From Cladorhizidae sp. MBARI D1340-BT2 (lineage: Eukaryota; Porifera; Demospongiae; Poecilosclerida; Cladorhizidae): DNA of 64,000 nucleotides. The notes under the pieces were generated by a model. The model worked only from the letters and a program-made list of their open reading frames with translations. It was not told where the DNA came from and did not search any database. Position numbers and translations under genes: made by a program. How positions within the stretch are numbered: position 1 is the first letter of the stretch; the number at the start of each line of letters is the position of its first letter. Location of the stretch: positions 23,345,112-23,409,111 of the forward strand of contig JAQNBH010000012.1 of NCBI GenBank assembly GCA_028752905.1, written 5' to 3'. Of the stretch, positions 48,361-58,345 are shown piece by piece.

Positions 48361-50815
48361 GTAAAACAGAAGATGCCATGACTCAATTTCTGTACTCCAT
48401 TGTTAACTTTACAGAGCAATGTGGAGGGGGAAGGACAAGTGAAGAGCAAGCCCGAGGAATAGGGATTGAAAAGTTATGCTAATTACAGGCCAGAACATTT
48501 CACATGTGCTAGGAGAAATGGAGCTGGTCTGAAGACTTTTCATGAATACATAACAGAACATCACATAACTTCACTAGCTTTGAAGTCACTTGTTCTAGCC
48601 TATATGGAGTGTTTTCTGTCCTGAAGAGTTTATGCTGAGTATTGAACCTGTGACTGCACATATTTGAAGAGGGGGATGTATCTATAATTACAAATTACGC
48701 ACTTGCAAAGAAGCATTTTCGCATTAGAATCGTGTGAATATGGTTGAGCAGTTACAAAAGTGTTCAGGATTGTTCTACCTTATGTAATATCTAGATACAC
48801 AAGAATTATGTTTAATATATCTACTTGTAACACAAGACTGTGCCCATGTAGACTAAGTGTGACCACTTAAAATATACACACCAACACAACCAGCTAGACC
48901 AACCTTTGCTGCTTAAGATGGAAATAATGTCTTCAGCACATTTCTCAGAATCTCCCTCCACACATACTCGAAGAAGATTCCTGTAAGTCTTTGGATAACC
49001 AGCTTTAGATCTCCAATGATCCAGAAAAGCTGAGCTGTAAATAGTGTGCATCTATAAAACCACATCCACAATTCACACATTTAGCATTGTAGTACCTTTG
49101 TAGATCAAGTTTTCCCCTGTATGTGGTCCTAATTCGCACCACCTCTGACAAGCTCAGTCCCAGCAGATATGCCTTATCTTCTAAATGATACAGTCTTGCA
49201 GAAATTCGACCTAGGTCTACGTCTGAAATTATCTCATCTAGGTAAGCACGGTTGCACTCTGGAACTTTAGCTAGCAGTTCATCGTAATCCTACAACAATA
49301 ACTAAAATAACAACAGAAACAACTAATATAGCATGAAAATCATGGCTTCATAGAGAAATTTTGGTTGCTGGGAAGAGTAGGAACGAAAAATTTTCATAGC
49401 CATCCTTACTACTACATGGAACATTAGCCAGATATTTGGTTAGACGAAGTTTATTAAGATAAGTCTTCGAAATAGATAAGTAACATCAACCAGGGCACAA
49501 TTGAAGGACCTGAACTGACTATAGCAGGTTTTAGTGCAATTTTGAGAGATTAGAAATTGTGGGAATGTATTTTACATGTTGTATACTTAATTTGCCAAGT
49601 TCATTAACTGCCATTGTCAATTACTAACATCAGCTAGTCAATGCATACAATATACCTATTATGACACCATTTTCCTTGTGGTGTAGGTGGGAGGTGGGGT
49701 AATCCCTGATCCCCTGTGAAACTATGATGCTAACCTTGGCCTTGATGCTGCTTGAGAATTCAGTGATGGCAGCTGCTTCTTCATTAGTTCTTCCAGTAAC
49801 ATCTGCAGCAACAACAGCTAGTCAATGAGTTGATTATTTGTGTGAGTGCATCAATATTTACACTACTACTACTAAACATACCAAGCAAGTGTATGTACAC
49901 AAGTGTATCATAAACTCTGATTGTCAATCACCACTTCTAACCAAACCAACAAGAAAACCAGTGCTTAGAAACAACTAAGCTCTTACTAAACAAATGATTG
50001 AATCTTCTATATAAATGGATGCTTTGCATTATTTGAGTAGAGAGCTAAACTTCTGTTACATGAGCCACATGAAGATGGAGTAACTCTAAGCCAGACAAAG
50101 AAGGAGCTAGTCTCATGAGTCACACTAAGAAAGAACTGGATTCCTGAGCCACACCAAGTAAGACGAGCAGGTAGTGTTTGCTGGAAGGTATAGGTGCCTG
50201 TGCAGCTTTCCCCCAAATAAGAGCTTCCATAAATGGCAGGATCAGCAAGAAAGAGAATGTTCAAGTTGGCAGTTGCGATTTTCATCATTTGTATTGAAGT
50301 GGAAGTTGTGCACCTCTGCAAGCAAAACTTATGTGTAGTCCTAGCCCTGGCATTACACTCACACAGCCTCATTCCCAACATCACACATGCACACATCCAT
50401 AATCAAAATACCAAACAACTCACACTCAGCTAGCCCAACCCCCAGATCCAGCCTTAGATAACTAGACACACAAACATGCCTACACTGGACATCCCCATAC
50501 TCCTAGGCTGACACTATAATGCCATACATGTCCTTCACTCTCCGCAATAGACAGACCCAAACAAGAAGAGCAGCACAGAAAACATTAAGCAGAACAGACC
50601 AATCAACACATAGCAACATAACATTCTAATCTAAGGGTCAGGACTAATTAACTCTTCTTGTAGCTAGTTTTAAACAAAAAGTTCTCAGCTTATCTATATT
50701 TTTTGGTCTTTTCTGCTAGTCCAATCACACCCCTGGTCATCCACATCACCACATTATATCTCTGTCAATCACACCATTCACCATTACACATGGACCAATT
50801 GCAGAAATGCATGAC
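48361..50815. repeat. Segmental duplication, copy 1
   Basis: It matches 57897-62025 from 'gccatgactcaatttctgta' through the Death-domain exons and the composite module. Copy 2 is longer mainly because of the foldback insertion at 58346-59848. Confidence 0.85.
48904..49916 (-). CDS. Death-domain gene, paralogue 1 (four 3' exons)
   Basis: Predicted exons: 49916-49882, 49802-49735, 49289-49096 and 49034-48904. Each has AG/GT borders, and the phases join without a stop: VYDTLVYIHLL, then DVTGRTNEEAAAITEFSSSI, then DYDELLAKVPECNRAYLDEI...LGRISARLYHLEDKAYLLGL, then SAFLDHWRSKAGYPKTYRNL and LRVCVEGDSEKCAEDIISIL. The last two exons form a Death fold (LGL, then HWRSKAG and TYRNLL...C.EGD). The protein may end shortly after SSKG, either at a further exon (weak donor aaag|gttggt) or by reading through about 26 codons. 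The 5' part is not identified. Paralogue 2 at 60005-61065 keeps all exon borders, with length differences in multiples of three, which indicates a coding history. A signalling adaptor role is inferred from the domain only. Confidence 0.7.
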
Positions 50816-51270
50816 ATGCTTAACTTTATATATATATATACACCATCAGGCATGCAGCACCTCATTCTTACTGATGAAGATGTCTATCTATCAAAGGCTG
50901 TGTAATGAGAATTTATTGATCTCTGTATCAAGTTAGTGTCTAGTATTATTACAGAGAGAAAGAAAAATGATAAGCTTCAACTATGGTCAAGAGCTACCCT
51001 CCTGCTAGAAGTAGTCTCTCCCTGATGGGTCCCCAGTGACTGGGTGCTCCATACAGTGAGCGAGAAAGAGGAAGAGTTTGGTCTTGCTATCATCAATGAC
51101 AAGAGTGGCTTCATCCATCTCTTAACATCTCTTACTTCTGACATGAAGGGGAAAAGCACATCTCCAGCATCAGCACCTACAACACTGACTTACCACATGC
51201 ACACACTATACTAGTACCACCACCAAGTACAACTACACATTAGATAGCTTCATACTACCACAGGAAGGAT
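50055..51270. repeat. Composite dispersed repeat module, copy II
   Basis: It matches 41640-42500 plus 43700-44200 in one piece and 61225-62025 in part. It contains CTGATGA at 50871 followed by a worn core, and leads into the C/A-rich minisatellite. The ORF at 50396-50007 (minus) lies in the module and has no motif. Confidence 0.8.
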
Positions 51271-51289
51271 ACTTCACCCCAGCTGGCCT

Positions 51290-51720
51290 CCACCAAACCC
51301 ACTCATAGACACACCACCCCACCACCACAACTAATATACACACCAATCCCACCAACCCAACACATACACACTCCACCATAACCACCCTTACTCATACACA
51401 CACCCAACTACTAACACAAATGCACATACCCATCCCCAACCACCAAACCACCAAATCATACACACACCACTCCCCCACTATACCAAATCATACACAATCA
51501 CCCCACCACCTAACTTAGAAACACACTACCACCACCTTCCCAACCAAACTCACACACCCACCACCGAACCCATACCCCTCTACCCACCAACTCAATTATA
51601 CGCACACTAACCACACCACATCAGCTCATTCACAAACTACCCACATTAGTTCAACATTCTCACACCCTCACACATTCTTTTATAATTAATCAACACCCCC
51701 CCCCCCCCCACCCCACCCCC
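51290..51720. repeat. C/A-rich minisatellite, locus 4, ending in a C run
   Basis: Same degenerate units (actcatacacacaccac) as at 44-46 kb. A C run interrupted by A lies at about 51694-51720. Confidence 0.8.
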
Positions 51721-51780
51721 CTATGTCAACCTATATATAGACCACATTGACTTGTAGCGATGACTTATCTTTTTTGCCAA

Positions 51781-51834
51781 CGTTTCAATTGAATGCTTTG
51801 ACCATCAGGGGCAAATGAAAACACAGACAGAGCG
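51781..51834. other. Array border with CTGATGG...GAAAC on the minus strand
   Basis: Minus-strand reading gives 'gcccctgatggtcaaagc' then 'attcaattgaaacgttggc'. The equivalent border of array 1 (47631-47660, minus) is 'gcccctgaaggccaaggaaacg'. The 21-bp array begins within about 20 bp. Confidence 0.6.
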
Positions 51835-51837
51835 GAA

Positions 51838-53675
51838 CACACTCACTGGCATTTATACTCACTCGGAACACATTTATACTCACTCGCAACACATTTATAC
51901 TCACTGGCAACACATTTATACTCACTGGCAACACATTTATACTCACTTGCAACACATTTATACTCACTCGCAACACATTTATACTCAATCGCAACACATT
52001 TATACTCACTGGCAACACATTTATACTCACTGGCAACACATTTATACTCACTGGCATCACATTTATACTCACTGGCAACACATTTATACTCACTGGCAAC
52101 ACATATATACTCACTGGCAACACATTTATACTCACTCGCAACACATTTATACTCACTCGCAACACATTTATACTCACTGACAACAATTTATACTCACTGG
52201 CAACACATTTATACTCACTCGCAACACATTTATACTCACTGGCAACACATTTATACTCACTGGCAACACATTTATACTCATTGGCAACACATTTATACTC
52301 ACTGGCAACACATTTATACTCACTGGCAACACATTTATACTCACTTGCAACACATTTATACTCACTCGCAACACATTTATACTCAATCGCAACACATTTA
52401 TACTCACTGGCAACACATTTATACTCACTGGCAACACATTTATACTCACTGGCATCACATTTATACTCACTGGCAACACATTTATACTCACTGGCAACAC
52501 ATATATACTCACTGGCAACACATTTATACTCACTCGCAACACATTTATACTCACTCGCAACACATTTATACTCACTGACAACAATTTATACTCACTGGCA
52601 ACACATTTATACTCACTCGCAACACATTTATACTCACTGGCAACACATTTATACTCACTGGCAACACATTTATACTCATTGGCAACACATTTATACTCAC
52701 TGGCAACACATTTATACTCACTGGCAACACATTTATACTCACTTGCAACACATTTATACTCACTCGCAACACATTTATACTCACTCGCAACACATTTATA
52801 CTCACTGGCAACACATTTATACTCACTGGCAACACATTTATACTCACTCGCAACACATTTATACTCACTGACAACACATTTATACTCACTGGCATCACAT
52901 TTATACTCACTGGCAACACATTTATACTCACTGGCAACACATTTATACTCACTGGCAACACATTTATACTCACTGGCAACACATTTATACTCACTGGCAA
53001 CACATTTATACTCACTGGCAACACATTTATACTCACTCGCAACACATTTATACTCACTCACAACACATTTATACTCACTCGCAACACATTTATACTCACT
53101 GGCAACACATTTATACTCACTCGCAACACATTTATACTCACTGGCAACACATTTATACTCACTGGCAACACATTTATACTCTCTCGCAACACATTTATAC
53201 TCACTGGCAACACATTTATACTCACTGGCAACACATTTATACTCACTCGCAACACATTTATACTCACTCGCAACACATTTATACTCACTGGCAACACATT
53301 TATACTCACTCGCAACACAATTATACTCACTGGCAACACATTTATACTCACTGGCAACACATTTATACTCACTGGCAACACATTTATACTCACTCGCAAC
53401 ACATTTATACTCACTCGCAACACATTTATACTCACTGGCAACACATTTATACTCACTGGCAACACATTTATATCACTGGCAACACATTTATAGTCACTGG
53501 CAACACATTTATACTCACTTGCAACACATTTATACTCACTGACAACACATTCATACTCACTGGCAACACATTTATACTCACTGGCAACACATTTATACGC
53601 ACTGGCAACACATTTATACTCACTGACAACACATTTATAATCACTGGCAATACATTTATACTCACAGGCAACATG
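51838..53675. repeat. 21-bp minisatellite, array 2 (about 87 units)
   Basis: The unit acacatttatactcactggca has cgca, tgca, gcatc and gacaa variants. A higher-order repeat of about 398 bp is visible: the shortened unit 'ctgacaacaatttat' occurs at about 52177 and 52575 with the same variants before each. The long ORFs on both strands (ATHLYSL, VSINVLP, SEYKCVA repeats) come from the 7-codon period and are not genes. Confidence 0.97.
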
Positions 53676-53945
53676 TGTCCCTTGAAATGCACATGATTCA
53701 TGATCTGTCAACCAGTGATGGGTCTAGTTTTACACCATGGTCTTGAGAATTGAGATTCAGCAGTCGGGCATCTCCAGGCCTGCATCAGTCTGATGCATGA
53801 CTGTGCTTATACACTCTAGCATTCAATCAAGTCAGGAATCACATGCATTTACCCAAGCCTAACAGACAACACTTAGCCTGTACAACCATCAATTAACACT
53901 CACCTTATGTTAATGTATGACACCTCTCACCTCACCCATATATTG
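53676..53945. repeat. Post-array block, copy 2
   Basis: It matches 47986-48215 and 62635-62880, from tgcacatgattcatgatctg to acctctcacctcac. Confidence 0.85.
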
Positions 53946-53984
53946 GTATTAACATTATTGCATAGTACACACTCATTGGTTATT

Positions 53985-54278
53985 TGTGGTGGAAGCATCC
54001 TCAAAACATGCTCCACAGCAAATATTTTACCAGCTTCTTCTGGGCTGCTTCAACCAGCTACACAATAGTTACAAATCTTTGTCCCTAGCAGTACATAATG
54101 TCGCACTTTTGTTTGGCTTGATAGTTGATGGTGGGAGGCTACTATCAAGCCAAACAAAAGTGCTACACAGTGTACTGCTAGGGACAATTAAACAACAATT
54201 GTGTAGCTGGTTGAAACAGCCCAGAAGAAGCTGGTAAAAGATTTGCTGTGCATGTTTAGAGGATATTTCCACCACACA
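53985..54278. repeat. Foldback (inverted repeat) element, 294 bp
   Basis: The arms 'tgtggtggaagcatcctcaa' and 'ggatatttccaccacaca' begin and end it. The arms stay complementary through 'cacttttgtttggcttgata' to a short loop at about 54131-54140. Both arms therefore give similar peptides on opposite strands. A second, partly truncated copy sits at 62917-63110 in the same position relative to the next Gypsy copy. Confidence 0.9.
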
Positions 54279-54324
54279 TTGCTTTAGCAGTGTCTGTGAG
54301 GAACAAAGACCCAGTCACACTAAA

Positions 54325-54950
54325 ACAAAGTTGGCACTATGGTTGACGAATACTTCACCTGGTCCATCTTGTACTCAATAAATATTAGAGAAGGACCCCT
54401 TACCAACAGACACATAACCATGATCAAGAAGCCGGGACCAGCCAAGTGTCCTAAATAGAAAGTATACCTTTGCTGTCCCACCTGCCATCACTCACATGAC
54501 TACCTGGTACAGGGCTTACTGAATGGCAAGGATGCAACCATCAAGTTAGACACCTTCACACTCTGTGGTTTCCAAGACTGCACTTCCGGAAGGCTCTTTG
54601 AATTTAATTTAGCAAACATAAACATTGACATAGGTGGGAGACTGCAAAACTTCAAGGACCTAAGGCTGAAGGCACCTGCTGATATTCTACTGGGTCAAGA
54701 TGCTCCCTTCCTAAACCACTTACTTGAGCCATTAGTGAAAGAGAGACTGATGATTTAAACACAAGCTATGTTGGTACAGACCAGACAAGCTGCAGAGCAA
54801 GAGCAACAATACTTGCAGGCTGATGAGATAGCTACAGTGAACTCAGGAGAAATACTCACACCATGGGAGGAGTTAGTTGGAAATGACAGCGATATTTTGG
54901 TTAACCTGGATCAGAAACCTAGACAAAGCAAATGACAAAAATTAAAAGAT
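54325..54950 (+). pseudogene. Gypsy-like element copy 1: protease region
   Basis: A Cys-rich lead-in (AKCPK..VYLCCPTCHHSHDY in copy 2) is followed by NGKDATIKLDT, where the DTG triad region is damaged. The DILLGQDAPFLNHLLEPL segment (about 54688-54740) ends the retropepsin. VQTRQAAEQEQQYLQADEIA then begins the linker. Stops occur. The parallel copy at 63130-64000 has DTA in place of DTG. Confidence 0.7.
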
Positions 54951-55259
54951 GCTTAAGGCTTTGTCTCTATCCCATCTATCATTCCTTAGATGAACACATC
55001 CTCAAATTAGAGGAGAACACACCCTCTCAGCCAGATAAAACTGCACTCACTCGACCAGATGAGAATACACGTCTCAACCAGAGGATAGCGCATACTTTCA
55101 AATATATGAGAACACACCCTCTCAATCAGATGAGAGCACAACCTCTAAAATAGTTCGTAAACAAGTCTGTGTTGATGAACACGGTTGCCAGACTTTAGTG
55201 CTGGGCTACAGAACAACTCATACTTGCACAAAGAGTGAGAATCGCTGAACCAGGGGAAC

Positions 55260-56170
55260 TCTGATTAATTTTTTGAGGTTGGATTGTTGTTTAGATGTCG
55301 ACACGACAAGTTAGACAATGAAATGCACCAACCAGTGTTGCCAGGCAACAGACAACAGCAAGCCATAGCTCACACACTCCACATGACCGGTCACCTCGGG
55401 TACAACAAAGCCAGACACAGACTGTTGGCCCACTTTTACTGGCCAGGCCTCAGCCGGGATGTGAATCAAGCCTGTGAATCCTGCGCTAAATGCCAGAAGG
55501 GAAGTAGACGTCCACAGACCCTGTCTCCACTAATCTCTATGCCAATTATCACAGAATTACTGACTAGGCACCTTTTGATATAGTTGACCCTTTACCTCAC
55601 ACTAGAGCCGGCAACAAGATCTGTTAACATCCATGCATTTTGCCAGATGGTGATGCCACACTACTCAAGAAAGCGGTTGCTGAAACTCTTTCTTCTGCTT
55701 TGATGGACATATTCTCTCCCCCCAGGAATACCAGCTAAACTACTGACAGATCAGGGCATCAATTTTGTGTCATTCCTGTGACAACCTTATATCAGAAACT
55801 AGGCATTCACCACATCAAAGTAAGTCCATAGCACCCTCAGACGAACAGTACGTTAAAACGGTTTCATGCCACATTGAAACAAATTATTAAGAAGGTCAGT
55901 GAACACACCACTGCTGTTCAATGTCTAACAACCACGAGGGAGAACCAGGAACAGATGCAGCACATAGCACCAGTTACATACAGAGTGCACATGCATGACA
56001 GAAAGAAAAGGCATAGAACTATTCATGTCAACATGATGAAATCATGGCGCAGTCCAGTGGCATCTGTATTTTATATCACCTTAACAGATGAAGAAACTCT
56101 GCAGGGACTTCTCTTGTCAACCCTATATAGGAATCAGATTCAAAAGCTCTCATGGGACCAAACTTAAATG
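55260..56170 (+). pseudogene. Gypsy-like element copy 1: integrase
   Basis: The frame opens with a GLLFRCR lead-in, then the H2C2 zinc-binding module: AHTLHMTGHLGYNKARHRLL, FYWPGLSRDV, CESCAKC (55370-55490). The core follows in shifted frames: PFDIVDPLPHTRAGNK (about 55563-55610), GIPAKLLTDQGINFVS (about 55727-55775, second catalytic Asp) and VSPxxxQTN..LKRFHATLK (about 55825-55880, where the usual catalytic Glu before RF is Lys). The C-terminal tail (55874-56167) reads VTYRVHMHDRKKRHRTIHVN then MMKSW, as in Gypsy integrases. Inactive. Confidence 0.8.
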
Positions 56171-56474
56171 ATGGACAGACTTCACAGCTCCAATGCTTGA
56201 TGGATACTGCCCCAACAGTTTTCACAAATATCTCTGGGGAAACAACGGCAGTGGGACATGCCATTGAGACCAATTAAGCCCATGGAACCATCTAAAAACA
56301 CCTGTTCATTTCCAATCCTAATGGCGAGGAAGGATGAAATGGTAAGGATGTGCATTGATTAGAGCCAATTGAATGCACTGACACACACCGAACAATAGCC
56401 AGACAAGACAAGTATTGTTCGTGGATCAGAAGTGACAATTTCCACACACTCTCCTGCTAACTACTCTATACTCC
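56171..56474 (+). pseudogene. Gypsy-like element copy 1: start of reverse transcriptase, downstream of integrase
   Basis: Right after the integrase tail the plus strand reads QTSQLQCLMDTAPTVFTNIS then GETTAVGHAIETN, the segment that normally precedes RT in Gypsy elements. FPILMARKDEMVRMCID and SQLNALTHT follow (the 'SPVVLVKKKDG..R.CVDYR.LN' box). The RT stops at the piggyBac-type insertion (TTAA 56475) and does not resume after it. The order is therefore protease, integrase, RT. Confidence 0.7.
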
Positions 56475-56478
56475 TTAA

Positions 56479-57374
56479 CCCTCTCACCGCTGTAAGCGCC
56501 ATATGGCGTAATGGACTTTAAAAATCGCTAATAAATCGATCGCTTGGCCTATAGTCATTATTTGGATACCACCGGAAAGAGCAACTATTACTCTATATGA
56601 CGTCCAAAAATTAAATCCGGAAACGCCCGATTAGTTAGCGAAAAGTACGTACAACTACCGACGGTTCGCGGTTTTGACGACATAAAAATGAGTGGATGTT
56701 TAACGCTTAAAGAAGTACTTTCCCTGGTTTCTTGCGAGGATTTAGCTCTCATTGAGGATGAGTCAGAGGAAGAAGAAGGTGAAGAAATATGTGGCTACCT
56801 TGGAAATGCAAGTTCTGATCGTGCAGCAGTGCATTCTTTAGCCGCTGTAGTTGACCCTACTATAGACCCTCAGGATTCTTCCTTTTGCTATGACCAGCTC
56901 TCTAGTTATAATGAAATTGATCAGGAAGCCTTCTCAGGTTAGCTAAAGTATCTACATATTTGTATTTGCATGTTCTTTCTCAAATAGTTGAATTTCAATA
57001 ACATAATAAACCATTGTATTACTGGGCTATAGAATCATATGATCAAATTTTGTCAAAAACCCACCGCTATATATTGCTATATGCCTAAATTATTATGACT
57101 AATGTTTACTAAATGCTAACTAAATGAGTAAATATATTATAAATTTTTTTTGTTGATTAAATGTTAGATATTGATAGAGAAATTTAGTATAATGATATTC
57201 ATATTTTGTGGTTGATAATGTGGATAACTAATGAGATCACATTGTTTATAAACAATGGTGCTATCACATGACAAAATTACAACTGATATGAATGGATTGC
57301 TGATTTTATAATGATTTTTTTTTGGTAGCTGGTATACTTTAGGAAAAATTTCCAGGAAGTCAGCGGTGAAAGGG
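56479..57374. mobile_element. Non-autonomous piggyBac-type element 2 (896 bp)
   Basis: TTAA lies on both sides (56475-56478 and 57375-57378). The ends are CCCTCTCACCGCTG and CAGCGGTGAAAGGG (13 of 14 matching when inverted). The perfect palindrome CGCCATATGGCG (56497-56508) sits at the same place as in element 1 but with another sequence. It contains one exon-like ORF and no transposase. It is inserted in the RT of the Gypsy-like element. Confidence 0.9.
56688..56937 (+). pseudogene. Retained 5' exon of a piggyBac-type gene, element 2
   Basis: It opens with ATG: MSGCLTLKEVLSLVSCEDLA, then DESEEEEGEEICGYLGNASS, acidic, ending SYNEIDQEAFS at a donor-like ttctcag|gttagc. Unlike element 1 the frame is fully intact. 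It shares the plan (acidic stretch, then Y-L-G, then splice donor) with 25856-26119. No later exon remains. Confidence 0.6.
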
Positions 57375-57397
57375 TTAAAGAAGGGGTGGGGGCAGAG

Positions 57398-57640
57398 ACC
57401 CAAGCCTAACTTACAACACTTAGCCTGCACAATCATCCATTTACACTCACCACATGTTAATGTGAGACCTCTCACCTCACACACTAACGACTGGTTTATT
57501 TGTAATTATACCTTATTTATGTAAATGTAAATGAAATGTGTTGCCAGTGAGTGTAAATGTGTTGCCTTGTTTCTCACCCTGATGAAGACGGAGCATTGAG
57601 GTAGAAACAGGCAAAAACATAACAAAACACACATTTAAAA
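57398..57640. repeat. Post-array block fragment and inverted 21-bp relic with CTGATGA motif
   Basis: 57398-57480 matches the last part of the post-array blocks. At 57535-57566 two units of the 21-bp satellite lie in the opposite orientation (tgtgttgccagtgagtgtaaa). They are followed at 57579 by CTGATGA and at 57604 by GAAA. Confidence 0.7.
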
Positions 57641-58345
57641 AATTAATCTAATTAGCACCCAAGAAAAATGGATGTTGCCACTTCTCTTTCCATTGATTGC
57701 TGGGAGCTACTCCCATTGTAAAATCTCCATGAAGACGTGAGGAAGCCAGAAAGTTCATAACATAGCAATCCCCATGATAAGTTAGCTTATTCTAGCTAGC
57801 TAAATTTGGTGAGCACAGTGAAGTTGTTCTTCAGATGCCTCTAGATTTGCTAGTCTGCACATGCGTCCCCTTAACGGCATCTTTCTTACTGCTGTAAGTA
57901 AAGCAGAAGAGGCCATGACTCAATTTCTGTACTCCATTGTTAACTTTACAGAGCAATGTGGAGGGGGAAGGACAAGTGAAGAGCAAGCACGAGGAAAAGG
58001 GATTGATTGAAAAGTTATGCTAATTACAGGCCAGAACATTTCACATGTGCCAGGAGAAATGGAGCTGGTCTGAAGACTTTGGAGGACTTTTCATGAATAC
58101 CTAACAGAGCATCACATATTCACACTAGCTTTGAAGTCACATGTTCGAGCCTATATGAAGCTTTTTCTGTCCTGATGAGTTTATGCCGAGTATTGAACCT
58201 GTGAATTAACATTTTTTAAGAGTCTTTATCTATAATTACTAATTACTTCAATACAAACTACGCACCTGCTAAGAAGCATTTACGCATTTGAATCGTGCGA
58301 ATATGGTTGAGCAGTTCCAAAAGTGTTAAAGATTGTTCTACCTTA

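Noticed and set aside
50007..50396. 129-codon minus-strand ORF in the composite module
   Set aside because: The frame is not kept in the parallel modules at 41.7 and 61.3 kb.
51785..53711. ORFs of up to 295 codons with 7-residue repeats
   Set aside because: They reflect the 21-bp minisatellite. Frames on both strands are open equally and end where the array ends.
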